Shown: positions 15,946 to 24,571, counted from the stretch's first letter. The stretch: DNA of 64,000 bases from Maricaulis sp048269565 (GCF_048269565.1 NZ_JBLXIK010000001.1:558001-622000), one strand, 5' to 3'. Numbers and translations: made by a program. Notes: generated by a model from the sequence alone, not told the origin.

Positions 15946-17007
15946 TCAGGCTGACAGTTCGAACGGCTCGAGGCCGGCGAGATGCATGGCGCGCTCCGCC
16001 GAGACAGGCCGGTGCGGCGTGGCGCCCCGGGCGGCCGCAGCGATGGCGCGGATATGGGCCGGCGTCGTACCGCAACAGCCACCGAGGATATTCACGAGGC
16101 CAGATCGGGCCCATTCGCCCAGATGCGCGGCGGTCTGGTCCGGCGTCTCGTCATACTCGCCCATATCATTGGGCAGACCGGCATTGGGATAGGCAAGGAT
16201 GCGCGTATCGGCGATGCGCGACAGCTCGGCGATATAGGGCCGCAGCTCATCGGCGCCGAGAGCGCAATTGAGCCCGACGGCCCAGGGCCTGGCGTGGCGG
16301 ACCGAGTACCAGAAGGCGCTCGCGGTCTGACCCGACAGCGTGCGCCCGGACTTGTCGGTGATCGTGCCCGACAACATGATCGGGCGATCAATGCCCTCTT
16401 CGGTACACAAGTCGATCAGCGCCTTGATCGCCGCCTTGGCGTTGAGCGTGTCGAAAATGGTCTCGACCAGGAAGAAATCGACATGCTCGGCCATGGCCCG
16501 GGCCTGCTCGGCATAGCTTGTTCGCACCTGGTCGAAATCGACTTCGCGGAAGCCGGGATCATTGACCCGGGGCGAGATCGACAGAGTCTTGTTGGTCGGC
16601 CCGATGGCGCCGGCGACGGCTTTCGGCGCCCCGGTCAGCGTCTCCTGCTCGTCGGCAGACTCGCGCGCCAGCCGGGCACCCTCGCGGGCAATTTCCGCGG
16701 CCAGGTCCTGCATTTGATAGTCGGCCTGGGCGATCGTGGTGGAGGAGAAGGTATTGGTCTCGGCGATGTCAGCCCCGGCCTCGAAATAGGCATGATGGAT
16801 CGCCTTCACCGCCGCCGGGGCGGTGAGGTTGAGGATGTCGTTATTGCCCTTGATCAGCACCGGCCAGTCGGCGAAGCGCTCACCGCGATAACCGGCCTCG
16901 TCGAGCTTGAGGTCCTGGATCTGGGTACCCATGGCACCGTCAAGGATCAGGATGCGCTCGCGGGCGATTGCCTCCAGGGCGGCGAGCCGGTCGCTGCGCG
17001 CGCTCAT
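15946..17007 (-). CDS. metH: Methionine synthase homocysteine-binding subunit (split MetH, first part)
   Basis: A 353-residue zinc-dependent homocysteine methyltransferase barrel corresponding to the first domain of MetH. ILDGAMGTQIQ lies near residue 21, and the zinc ligands are in GLNCALGADE and GGCCGTTPAHI. There is no folate or B12 domain, so it must work with the 885-residue partner encoded just downstream. The start at ATG 17007 overlaps the metF stop (ATGA), implying translational coupling. The longer frame to 17136 runs into metF and is rejected. Split MetH pairs are known from several alphaproteobacteria. Confidence 0.94.
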   Translation of the reverse strand: MSARSDRLAALEAIARERILILDGAMGTQIQDLKLDEAGYRGERFADWPVLIKGNNDILNLTAPAAVKAIHHAYFEAGADIAETNTFSSTTIAQADYQMQDLAAEIAREGARLARESADEQETLTGAPKAVAGAIGPTNKTLSISPRVNDPGFREVDFDQVRTSYAEQARAMAEHVDFFLVETIFDTLNAKAAIKALIDLCTEEGIDRPIMLSGTITDKSGRTLSGQTASAFWYSVRHARPWAVGLNCALGADELRPYIAELSRIADTRILAYPNAGLPNDMGEYDETPDQTAAHLGEWARSGLVNILGGCCGTTPAHIRAIAAAARGATPHRPVSAERAMHLAGLEPFELSA

Positions 17008-17900
17008 GCCGCCGCTTCCGTCAGCGCCGGCCGCGGCTTGACGCCGAGCAGATGGCAGGTCGACAGCGCCAGTTCGGCGCGATTGAGGGTGTAGAAGTGG
17101 AAGTCCTCGACCCCGGCCTCGCGCAGGTCCGAGCACAATTGCGCCGCCAGGTGCGCGGTCACCAATTGCCGCGTCGCGGCGTCATCATCGAGCCCCTCGA
17201 AATGCTGGTGCATTTGTTGCGGGATATGGGTGTTGCACAGCGCAGCGATGCGGGTCAGCCCCTTGAAATTGGGCTGCAGCATGATGCCCGGCACGATCGG
17301 AATTTCGATCCCGGCCTGCACGGCGCGGTCGCGGAAGCGCAGGAAGGTGTCCGGCTCGAAGAAGAATTGCGTGATGGCCCGCGTTGCGCCGGCATCGATC
17401 TTGGCCTTGAGCAGGTCGAGATCATGTTCGAGGCTGGGACTTTCCGGATGTTGCTCGGGATAGCAGCCGACCGAGATCTCGAAATCGCCGATGGCGCGGA
17501 TGCCGGCTGCCAGTTCGGCCGCATTGGCATAGCCGTCTGCGGTCGGGACATAGGCCTCGCCCAGCCCCTGCGGCGGATCACCGCGCAGCGCCACGATATG
17601 GCGCACACCGGCTGCCCCGTAATCGCGGATCACATCATCAACCTCGGACCGGCTGGCCGAAACGCAGGTCAGATGCGCCGCCGGCCGGATCGCGGTCTCG
17701 TCGACGATGCGGTGCACGGTGCGGTGCGTGCGCTCGCGGGTCGAGCCACCGGCACCATAGGTGACCGAGACAAAGGCCGGATCAAGCGGTTCCAGACGCC
17801 GGATCGACTCCCACAGCGTCGCTTCCATCGCTTCCGTCTTGGGCGGAAAGAATTCGAAGGAGACGGAGAGCCCGTCGCTGGAAGCCGTGCCTGCACTCAT
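17004..17900 (-). CDS. metF: 5,10-Methylenetetrahydrofolate reductase
   Basis: A 298-residue FAD-dependent reductase making 5-methyl-THF for the methionine synthase encoded by the next two genes. Visible are SVSFEFFPPKTEAM at the N-terminus, the SVTYGAGGSTRERTH motif, ALRGDPPQG and QFFFEPDTFLRF. ATG 17900 has AAGGTG at good spacing; the upstream ATG at 17927 lacks one and would add nine residues outside the family's usual N-terminus. The stop overlaps the next start by the ATGA quartet. A candidate operator lies about 80 bases upstream. Confidence 0.96.
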   Translation of the reverse strand: MSAGTASSDGLSVSFEFFPPKTEAMEATLWESIRRLEPLDPAFVSVTYGAGGSTRERTHRTVHRIVDETAIRPAAHLTCVSASRSEVDDVIRDYGAAGVRHIVALRGDPPQGLGEAYVPTADGYANAAELAAGIRAIGDFEISVGCYPEQHPESPSLEHDLDLLKAKIDAGATRAITQFFFEPDTFLRFRDRAVQAGIEIPIVPGIMLQPNFKGLTRIAALCNTHIPQQMHQHFEGLDDDAATRQLVTAHLAAQLCSDLREAGVEDFHFYTLNRAELALSTCHLLGVKPRPALTEAAA

Positions 17901-17981
17901 GATTTCGCACCTTGATCGACCGGGCATGCGGGGCGTGTTGCGCCCCTGCCGCGGTCATTTACACACATACTAAGACATAAA

Positions 17982-17995
17982 CATATCTTTATATG
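17982..17995. promoter_or_regulatory. Candidate SahR/ArsR-type operator upstream of metF
   Basis: CATAT at 17982-17986 and ATATG at 17991-17995 form a perfect dyad around CTTT, in a locally AT-rich patch about 82 bases upstream of metF. The proteobacterial SahR family controls metH, metF, metK and ahcY through AT-rich palindromes, so this is a reasonable but unproven operator. Confidence 0.45.
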
Positions 17996-18133
17996 AGCAA
18001 AGATGCTAGCTGTTTCTTGCAGCGATCACCCCTGATCGCAAACCGAACCGGACCCTGCCAAAGCGGTCGTGCCGCGGCAGCGCAGCTGGCTTGCGCTACA
18101 ACCACTAATCTGCTTGTGTCCAAACCACATAAG

Positions 18134-18147
18134 GCAATCGTTATATG
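18134..18147. promoter_or_regulatory. Second copy of the candidate operator, overlapping the metK ribosome site
   Basis: The 14 bases match the metF-side dyad at 10 positions, and the two share the nine-base string TTATATGAG (17989-17997 and 18141-18149). It abuts the GAGGAG ribosome site of metK, so a bound repressor would block expression. Confidence 0.35.
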
Positions 18148-18158
18148 AGGAGTCGTCC

Positions 18159-19325
18159 TTGAGCCGCTCATCCTACATTTTCACCAGCGAGAGCGTGTCG
18201 GAAGGCCATCCCGACAAGGTCTGCGACCGGATTTCCGACACCGTCGTCGACCTCCTTCTTGCCAAGGATTCCGAGGCGCGCGTCGCCTGCGAAACCCTCA
18301 CCACCACCAATCAGATCATCCTGGCCGGCGAAATTCGCTGTGCCGTCGATGTCGAGCCGGAAGAGATCGAGGCCGCGGCACGCGAAGCCGTTCGCGATAT
18401 CGGCTATGAACAGGACGGCTTCCACTGGAAGAATTCCAATTTCCAGAATTTCCTGCACGGCCAGTCGGAACACATCGCCCAGGGCGTCGATTCCGGCGAG
18501 AACAAGGATGAGGGCGCCGGCGACCAGGGCATCATGTTTGGCTATGCCACCAATGAAACGCCCGAGCTGATGCCGGCTCCGATCCAGTATTCGCACCAGA
18601 TCCTCAAGCGCATGGCGATCCTGCGCAAGTCCGGCCAGCGGCCCGAATTCGAGCCCGACGCCAAGTCCCAGGTGACACTGCGCTATGTCAATGGCCAGCC
18701 TGCCGGTGTCGAATCCGTCGTGGTCTCGACCCAGCACAAGGATGGCGTCAGCCAGGAGCAGATCCGCGAACTGGTGCGCCCGATCGTCGCCGAAGTCCTG
18801 CCCGAGGGCTGGTTCCCGCCGGAAGCCGAATTCTACGTCAATCCGACCGGCACTTTCGTGATCGGCGGACCCGATGGCGATGCCGGCCTGACCGGACGCA
18901 AGATCATCGTCGACACCTATGGAGGCGCCGCGCCGCATGGTGGCGGGGCCTTCTCGGGCAAGGACCCGACCAAGGTCGACCGTTCCGCCGCCTATGCCTG
19001 CCGCTGGCTGGCCAAGAATGTCGTCGCCGCCGGCCTGTCGGAGCGCTGCACCATCCAGGTCTCCTATGCGATCGGCGTCTCCAAGCCGCTCTCGCTCTAT
19101 GTCGACCTGCACGGCACCGGCCAGATCGACGAGGCCCGGCTCGAGGACGCATTGCGCCAGATGGCCGATCTGTCGCCGCGCGGCATTCGCACCCGGCTGC
19201 AACTCAATCGCCCGATCTATGCGCGCACTGCGGCCTATGGCCATTTCGGACGCAATCCGGATACCGAGGGCGGCTTCTCCTGGGAGAAGACCGACCTGGC
19301 CGATGAGCTGCGCAAACTGGCGTAA
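18159..19325 (+). CDS. metK: S-adenosylmethionine synthetase, TTG start
   Basis: A 388-residue enzyme making S-adenosylmethionine from methionine and ATP. Family signatures are FTSESVSEGHPDKVCDRISD at the N-terminus, GEGDQG-like GAGDQGIMFGYA, and the P-loop-like GGGAFSGKDPTKVDRS. The start is TTG at 18159, six bases after a strong GAGGAG site at 18147-18152. The only in-frame ATG nearby (18069) would add 30 residues not found in the family, and the ATG at 18145 is out of frame. The gene is divergent from metF and followed by a terminator and then ahcY. Confidence 0.95.
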   Translation: MSRSSYIFTSESVSEGHPDKVCDRISDTVVDLLLAKDSEARVACETLTTTNQIILAGEIRCAVDVEPEEIEAAAREAVRDIGYEQDGFHWKNSNFQNFLHGQSEHIAQGVDSGENKDEGAGDQGIMFGYATNETPELMPAPIQYSHQILKRMAILRKSGQRPEFEPDAKSQVTLRYVNGQPAGVESVVVSTQHKDGVSQEQIRELVRPIVAEVLPEGWFPPEAEFYVNPTGTFVIGGPDGDAGLTGRKIIVDTYGGAAPHGGGAFSGKDPTKVDRSAAYACRWLAKNVVAAGLSERCTIQVSYAIGVSKPLSLYVDLHGTGQIDEARLEDALRQMADLSPRGIRTRLQLNRPIYARTAAYGHFGRNPDTEGGFSWEKTDLADELRKLA

Positions 19326-19337
19326 GTCTGATACAAG

Positions 19338-19358
19338 CGGGCCGGCAAAACCGGCCCG
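19338..19358 (+). terminator. Terminator after metK
   Basis: CGGGCCGG (19338-19345) pairs with CCGGCCCG (19351-19358) around CAAAA, followed by TTTG. It probably reduces read-through from metK to ahcY. Confidence 0.65.
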
Positions 19359-19403
19359 TTTGCCCGACTGTTTCAAAACACACAGACCCAATGGAAGGAC
19401 CTG

Positions 19404-20819
19404 ATGGTCATGACGCAATTTGCTGCGGACAAACCCTATCTCGTAAAAGACATGTCGCTGGCCAAATGGGGCCGGACCGAAATGGACATGGCCGAGATCG
19501 AAATGCCGGGCCTGATGGCCCTGCGCGCCGAGTTCGGCAAGGCACAGCCCCTCAAGGGCGCCCGCATCGCCGGCTCGCTGCACATGACGATCCAGACCGC
19601 GATCCTGATCGAGACCCTCACAGCCCTCGGCGCTGAAGTGCGCTGGGCTTCGTGCAATATTTTCTCGACGCAGGACCATGCCGCCGCCGCCATCGCCGAA
19701 AGCGGCGTGCCGGTCTTCGCCACCAAGGGCGAGACGCTGGCGGAATACTGGGATTATGCCGACGCGATCTTCCATTGGGGCAATGGCGAGACCGCCAACA
19801 TGATCCTCGATGATGGCGGCGATGCCACCATGTATCTGATCCTCGGCGAGAAGGCCGAAGCCGAGCCGTCCGTGCTCGACCATCCGAAGTCGGAAGAGGA
19901 AACTGCCCTCTTCGCCCAGATCCGCAAGCGTATCGCCGCCACCCCGGGCTGGTTCGCCAAGGCCAAGGCCGCCATCCAGGGCGTCTCGGAAGAGACCACC
20001 ACCGGCGTCATGCGCCTGTACCAGATGCACAAGCGCGGCGAGCTTCCCTTCCCCGCCATCAACGTCAATGACAGCGTCACCAAGTCGAAATTCGACAATC
20101 GTTATGGCTGCCGCGAAAGCCTGGTCGACGCGATCCGTCGCGGCACCGATGTGATGATGGCCGGCAAGACCGCCCTCGTCTGCGGCTATGGCGATGTCGG
20201 CAAGGGGTCCGCTGAATCCCTGCGCGGCGCCGGTGCCCGCGTCTTCGTCACCGAGATCGACCCGATCTGCGCCCTGCAGGCCTGCATGGACGGCTTCACC
20301 GTCGTCACCATCGAGGACGTGATCGGCGAGATGGACATCTTCGTCACCGCGACCGGCAACAAGGACATCATCACCCTCGACAATATGCGGGCGATGAAGG
20401 ACATGGCGATCGTCTGCAATATCGGCCATTTCGACAATGAGATTCAGGTCGAGGCGCTGCAGAATTTCCAGTGGACCAATGTGAAGCCCCAGGTCGACAT
20501 CGTGAACTTCCCCGAAGGCAATCGCATCGTGCTCTTGTCGGAAGGCCGTCTGGTCAATCTCGGCAATGCCACGGGCCACCCGAGCTTCGTGATGTCCGCC
20601 AGCTTCACCAATCAGACCCTGGCCCAGATCGAGCTCTGGACCAAGGGCGAGCAGTACGAGAACAATGTCTATATCCTGCCCAAGCATCTCGACGAAAAGG
20701 TCGCCGCCCTGCACCTGCCCAAGCTCGGTGCCAAGCTGACCAAGCTCTCGACCGAGCAATCCGAATATCTCGAACTGCCCAAGACCGGCCCGTTCAAGGC
20801 CGATCATTACCGCTACTAG
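19404..20819 (+). CDS. ahcY: S-adenosylhomocysteine hydrolase
   Basis: A 471-residue NAD-dependent enzyme splitting S-adenosylhomocysteine into adenosine and homocysteine, closing the methyl cycle with metF, metH and metK. Signatures are GSLHMTIQTAILIETL, the family stretch NVNDSVTKSKFDNRYGCRES, and the NAD-binding GYGDVGKGSAESLRG. The protein ends with the conserved KADHYRY. The length, including an insertion of about 40 residues relative to short forms, fits the proteobacterial/eukaryotic class. The ribosome site GAAGGA precedes ATG 19404; an ATG two codons further in is equally possible. Confidence 0.97.
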   Translation: MVMTQFAADKPYLVKDMSLAKWGRTEMDMAEIEMPGLMALRAEFGKAQPLKGARIAGSLHMTIQTAILIETLTALGAEVRWASCNIFSTQDHAAAAIAESGVPVFATKGETLAEYWDYADAIFHWGNGETANMILDDGGDATMYLILGEKAEAEPSVLDHPKSEEETALFAQIRKRIAATPGWFAKAKAAIQGVSEETTTGVMRLYQMHKRGELPFPAINVNDSVTKSKFDNRYGCRESLVDAIRRGTDVMMAGKTALVCGYGDVGKGSAESLRGAGARVFVTEIDPICALQACMDGFTVVTIEDVIGEMDIFVTATGNKDIITLDNMRAMKDMAIVCNIGHFDNEIQVEALQNFQWTNVKPQVDIVNFPEGNRIVLLSEGRLVNLGNATGHPSFVMSASFTNQTLAQIELWTKGEQYENNVYILPKHLDEKVAALHLPKLGAKLTKLSTEQSEYLELPKTGPFKADHYRY

Positions 20820-20846
20820 GCGCAAGCCAGATACCGGATCGACAAG

Positions 20847-20878
20847 CGCTCCCGGCCCGGTGCCGGGGGCGTTTTTTT
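20847..20878 (+). terminator. Strong rho-independent terminator after ahcY
   Basis: CGCTCCCGGC (20847-20856) pairs with GCCGGGGGCG (20862-20871), with one T-G wobble, followed by seven Ts. Confidence 0.85.
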
Positions 20879-20894
20879 GTTGGCGCCTGCACGA

Positions 20895-21025
20895 AAATCT
20901 CCACGCGGCTCGCCGCTGGAGGTTTGAGTGGTTCCCCCCGGATTGGGAGGTGTGCGGGACGCGGCGAATGCCGTTTAGCGCAATAGATAAGTGAGACATT
21001 CGAAACGTCCCGCACGTGGAGATTT
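20895..21025. repeat. Interrupted inverted repeat downstream of ahcY
   Basis: The right arm is contiguous: CGTCCCGCAC at 21006-21015 running into CGTGGAGATTT at 21015-21025. Its complement on the left is split: AAATCTCCACG at 20895-20905 and GTGCGGGACG at 20952-20961, with 46 unrelated bases between. This suggests an insertion into, or partial decay of, a once continuous arm. Confidence 0.6.
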
Positions 21026-21267
21026 GCTCGGACGCCTTGCGGCCCCCGTCTCGAAACCGGAATGGACTGTGCGGTCGAGCTTTGTGCCGCCTTCCTCTCC
21101 GGTGGCCACGCCAGCGCTCGGGTTGTCAAACCTCCGCCCGGACGAGCTCCACGCTCCCGATCGCCGCCAGTGACTGAGCTCACGCCTCCCGTGCAACCGG
21201 AACAGGGAGATTATGCGCCAGGGTGCAGGGGGTGGGGATAAGTTTCACCCCACAATCCGCCACAGAT

Positions 21268-21383
21268 CGTCATTCCAGCGCAGGCTGGAACCCAGTTCAT
21301 AGAGCGCAAAGGCTTGATGGGGTTGCGCTATCTTGATCCGCGGCGGTGCGTGAATCTGGGTTCCAGCCTGCGCTGGAATGACG
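21268..21383. repeat. 28-bp perfect inverted repeat pair (GTCATTCCAGC-type element)
   Basis: Bases 21268-21295 are the exact reverse complement of 21356-21383. Each arm also contains a small palindrome (TTCCAGC, GCAG, GCTGGAA). The arms start with CGTCATTCC, like the widespread short dispersed repeats of many proteobacteria. About 60 bases separate the arms. Probably a non-autonomous palindromic unit. Confidence 0.8.
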
Positions 21384-21468
21384 CTGATTTGGGCGTTTGG
21401 TGGGGGATAAGTCGCCATCTGCCGACCGCCGCGCCTGCCATCCTCACCAGCTCCGACCGCTTCGCGGC

Positions 21469-21555
21469 CACCTCTTCCATCAAGGAAGAGAAGAGGAGGG
21501 AGATCATCGAAGCGGGTGAGATCAAACGCCCTCCTCTTCCTTGATGGAAGAGGTG
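21469..21555. repeat. 22-bp perfect inverted repeat pair
   Basis: Bases 21469-21490 are the exact reverse complement of 21534-21555, 43 bases apart. The arms contain CTCTTCC and GGAAGAG, so each arm is itself nearly palindromic. A third small hairpin, CCGGAC TTTG GTCCGG, follows at 21558-21573. It is distinct from the neighbouring 28-bp pair. Confidence 0.75.
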
Positions 21556-21667
21556 CGCCGGACTTTGGTCCGGGGCGGAACTGGTGGCGGCATGGCGATT
21601 CCATTCCAGGACAGACGAGCCCCCACGCAGGCCGGATCAACTCAATCGCGGATTTGCCGGATCGCCC

Positions 21668-23104
21668 CTAAAACAAGGTCCCCTGCCCGGCCGCTGGCGG
21701 TTTTCCCTTCGGCAGGGGTTTCGCTTTCGGCCGGGCGACCGGTGCGCCCTTGCCCGGCTCGCCATCAATCACGGCGCCACGGCGGGCATCGGCAAATTCC
21801 AGCTCGATACCGGCACCGGACGCCAGGCTCGCGCCGATCCGTACCAGTTTGCCATCGCCATCGCGCACCAGCACGAAACCGCGCTTCAGCGTCGAAGTGT
21901 GGCTCAGGCCTTCCAGGCGGGCGGCCCAGTTGTCGAGCATGCGGCGCTGGTCGCGCAGAATGCGGGTGGCGGCCGGGGCCAGGCGCGCGCTGCGATCTGT
22001 GAGCCGTTCGCGCTTTTGCTGGATGTCGCGGCGCAGGGTGAGCGGGCGCAGGCGGGCGGTGAGGACGAGCAGGCGCGAGCGCTTTTCTCCGGCACCGGCG
22101 AGCAGGGCGCCGTCGAGCTTGTCGACGACCATGTCGAAGCGCTGGCGTTTCAGTTCCAGCAGCGAGGTCGGGCGCGGCAGGGCGCGCGCCGCCGAGCGCA
22201 GCTCGGTGCGGCGGCGTTCGATCAGGCGCGACAGGCCGGCGACGAGGCGGCCGCCGAGCGTGTCGAGACTGGCCTTGAGCTCGGCGCGGACCGGCACGGC
22301 GATCTCGGCGGCACCGGTCGGCGTCGGCGCGCGGCGGTCGGAGGCGTAGTCGATCAGGGTGGTGTCGGTCTCGTGGCCGACGGCGGAGATCAGCGGGATT
22401 TGCGACTCAAAGGCGGCGCGGACGACGATTTCCTCGTTGAAGGCCCAGAGATCCTCGATCGAGCCACCACCGCGCGCAACGATGATCACATCCGGGCGCG
22501 GCACGGCAGCGCCGGCCTCGAGCGCATTGAACCCCTTGATCGCCCCGGCGATCTGACCAGCGGCGGCCTCGCCCTGGACCAGCACCGGCCAGAGCAGGAC
22601 ATGGCAGGGGAAACGGTCGCGCAGCCGGTGCAGGATATCGCGGATGACGGCGCCGGTCGGCGAGGTAACGACGCCAATCGTGCGCGGCAGGAAGGGGATG
22701 GCCTGCTTGTGATCCGTGTCGAACAGGCCCTCGGCGGCGAGCTTTTTCCGGCGCTCGTCGAGCAGCGCCATCAGGGCGCCGGCGCCGGCCGGCTCCATCG
22801 ATTCGACGATCAGCTGGTATTGCGAGCGGCCGGGATAGGTCGACATCCGGCCTTCGATAATAACCTCGAGCCCCTCTTCCGGCTTGAAGCGGAAATGCGC
22901 CGCCGTGCCCTTCCAGGCAATCGAGGTGATGACGGATTTCTCGTCCTTGAGGTCGAAATAGACATGGCCCGACTTGGCGACGACGACGCGGCCCAGCTCG
23001 CCGCGGACGCGGACATGGCCGAAGGCGTCCTCAACGGTGCGCTTGAGCGAGCCGGCGAGTTCGGAAACGGAGAATTCGTGGATATTGCCGCTCGGAGTGT
23101 CCAT
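21668..23104 (-). CDS. xseA: Exodeoxyribonuclease VII large subunit
   Basis: A 478-residue nuclease subunit that degrades single-stranded DNA with XseB. The N-terminal OB-fold shows FSVSELAGSLKRTVED and VRVRGELGRVV. The catalytic core carries GVVTSPTGAVIRDILHRLRDRFP and IVARGGGSIEDLWAFN. A coiled-coil region follows, then KRGFVLVRDG. The ATG at 23104 gives the usual family N-terminus. The longer frame to 23167 adds a non-conserved basic leader, and neither start has a clear ribosome site. The C-terminus ends in a basic, Pro/Lys-rich tail. The gene is divergent from purD with a gap of about 100 bases. Confidence 0.93.
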   Translation of the reverse strand: MDTPSGNIHEFSVSELAGSLKRTVEDAFGHVRVRGELGRVVVAKSGHVYFDLKDEKSVITSIAWKGTAAHFRFKPEEGLEVIIEGRMSTYPGRSQYQLIVESMEPAGAGALMALLDERRKKLAAEGLFDTDHKQAIPFLPRTIGVVTSPTGAVIRDILHRLRDRFPCHVLLWPVLVQGEAAAGQIAGAIKGFNALEAGAAVPRPDVIIVARGGGSIEDLWAFNEEIVVRAAFESQIPLISAVGHETDTTLIDYASDRRAPTPTGAAEIAVPVRAELKASLDTLGGRLVAGLSRLIERRRTELRSAARALPRPTSLLELKRQRFDMVVDKLDGALLAGAGEKRSRLLVLTARLRPLTLRRDIQQKRERLTDRSARLAPAATRILRDQRRMLDNWAARLEGLSHTSTLKRGFVLVRDGDGKLVRIGASLASGAGIELEFADARRGAVIDGEPGKGAPVARPKAKPLPKGKPPAAGQGTLF

Positions 23105-23208
23105 GTGCCGATTGGTACGGTGAAATCGCCGCTGCGGCAACGGCGCGAGGGACTCGCGGCGCGCCATGGTTTAGGTTAGGGCGAGCTCGAATTAGGCATG
23201 AGGTTGAG

Positions 23209-24486
23209 ATGAAGGTTCTGGTTATCGGATCCGGCGGGCGCGAACACGCCCTGGTCTGGAAAATCGCTCAAAGTCCGCTTCTCACTGAATTGATCGCCGC
23301 CCCCGGCAGTGCCGCAATCGGCACGCTGGCGGACTGCGTCGACATCCCCGTCTCCGATCTCGACGGGCTGGTCGAACTGGCGCGGACCCGGGCGGTGGAT
23401 CTGGTGGTGGTCGGCCCGGAAATCCCGCTCTGCGATGGCCTCGCCGACAAGCTGCGCGCCATTGGTATCGCGGTGTTCGGTCCCTCGAAAGCCGCCGCGA
23501 TGCTGGAGACCTCCAAGGCCTTCGCCAAGGATTTCTACGCCCGCCACAATGTCCCGACCGCGCGCTATGGCGTGTTCGACGATGCCGCCAAGGCCAAGGC
23601 CTTTCTCGATGAGTTCTCGCCCCCCTATGTGCTGAAAGCCGACGGGCTGGCGGCCGGCAAGGGCGTGGTGATTCCCGAGACCCGCGCCGAGGCCGAGGCC
23701 GAGATCGACGCCTTCCTGTCGGGCAAGTTCGGCGACGCCTCGCGCACGCTGGTGATCGAGGAATTCATGCGCGGGGAGGAAGTCTCGATCTTCGCGCTGA
23801 GCGACGGCAGATCAGTGCTGTATTGCGGCGCCGCCCAGGACCACAAACGCGTCGGTGAAGGCGATAGCGGCCCCAATACCGGCGGCATGGGCGCCTATTC
23901 CCCGGCCCCGATCGCGACCCCGGCACTGATCGAGACGGTGATGAAGACCATCATCGAACCCACCGCCGCCGGCCTCGCGGCCGAAGGGGCGCCCTTCCAG
24001 GGCGTGCTGTTCGCCGGGATCATGGTGACGCCGGACGGGCCGAAGACGGTCGAGTTCAATATCCGCTTCGGCGACCCGGAATGCCAGGTGCTGATGCCGC
24101 GGATCGCCAATGATATCCTGCCCTATCTCAAGGCGGCGGCCACAGGCCATCTCGACCAGATGCTGCCGGTCGACTGGTCGCCGGAACCGGCGATCACGGT
24201 GGTGATGGCGGCGAAGGGCTATCCCGGCGACTACGCAAAGGGTTCGGTTATCGAAGGCGTCGATGACGCCAATGCGATGGACGGAGTGCACGTGTTCGAG
24301 GCCGGCACGGCGCGCGACGGCGAGGGCCGGCGCATCGCCGCGGGCGGGCGTGTGCTCAACGTCACCGCGACCGGAGAAAACTTGCATTACGCCGCGGACA
24401 GGGCGTATACAGCGATTGACGCGATCGACTGGCCTCAAGGTTTCTGTCGCCGCGACATCGCCTGGCGAGCGCTCAAGACCCATTAG
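23209..24486 (+). CDS. purD: Phosphoribosylamine-glycine ligase
   Basis: A 425-residue ATP-grasp ligase of the second step of purine synthesis, joining glycine to phosphoribosylamine. The N-terminus MKVLVIGSGGREHALVWK is diagnostic. LKADGLAAGKGV marks the ATP-grasp domain, and NIRFGDPECQVLMPR is the metal and substrate region. The length is normal. The GAGGTTGAG stretch directly before ATG 23209 serves as a close ribosome site. Divergent from xseA. Confidence 0.96.
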   Translation: MKVLVIGSGGREHALVWKIAQSPLLTELIAAPGSAAIGTLADCVDIPVSDLDGLVELARTRAVDLVVVGPEIPLCDGLADKLRAIGIAVFGPSKAAAMLETSKAFAKDFYARHNVPTARYGVFDDAAKAKAFLDEFSPPYVLKADGLAAGKGVVIPETRAEAEAEIDAFLSGKFGDASRTLVIEEFMRGEEVSIFALSDGRSVLYCGAAQDHKRVGEGDSGPNTGGMGAYSPAPIATPALIETVMKTIIEPTAAGLAAEGAPFQGVLFAGIMVTPDGPKTVEFNIRFGDPECQVLMPRIANDILPYLKAAATGHLDQMLPVDWSPEPAITVVMAAKGYPGDYAKGSVIEGVDDANAMDGVHVFEAGTARDGEGRRIAAGGRVLNVTATGENLHYAADRAYTAIDAIDWPQGFCRRDIAWRALKTH

Positions 24487-24571
24487 GGCGGCGCGTTCTT
24501 CACAGGTGAATTGACTTCCCGGCCAGCCGGGGCATGTTTGCGCCAAGAAATCAAAAGGCGGGGAGACAAAC

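Larger units (their letters stand above)
20879..21667. other. Gene-free region with nested inverted repeats
   Basis: Nearly 800 bases between ahcY and xseA. Open frames occur but none has a ribosome site or recognisable protein. The left third carries interrupted inverted repeats (20895-21025, plus a 10-base pair at 20918-20927 and 21126-21135). The right part carries two long perfect inverted-repeat pairs, listed separately. It looks like an accumulation of REP/MITE-like elements. Confidence 0.7.

Noticed and set aside
13642..15954. A 770-codon plus-strand open frame
   Set aside because: Antisense shadow of the metH gene, with His/Asp/Arg-rich composition typical of such frames.
18000..18158. 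SAM or SAH riboswitch before metK
   Set aside because: I could not fit the paired regions of the SAM-II, SAM-V or SAH classes. The dyads fit a protein operator better.
18168..20999. A 943-codon minus-strand open frame across metK and ahcY
   Set aside because: Antisense shadow of two well-identified enzymes, crossing two terminators.
20794..21183. A 129-codon minus-strand frame in the spacer after ahcY
   Set aside because: It runs through the ahcY terminator and over inverted repeats, has no ribosome site, and its residue mix is not protein-like.
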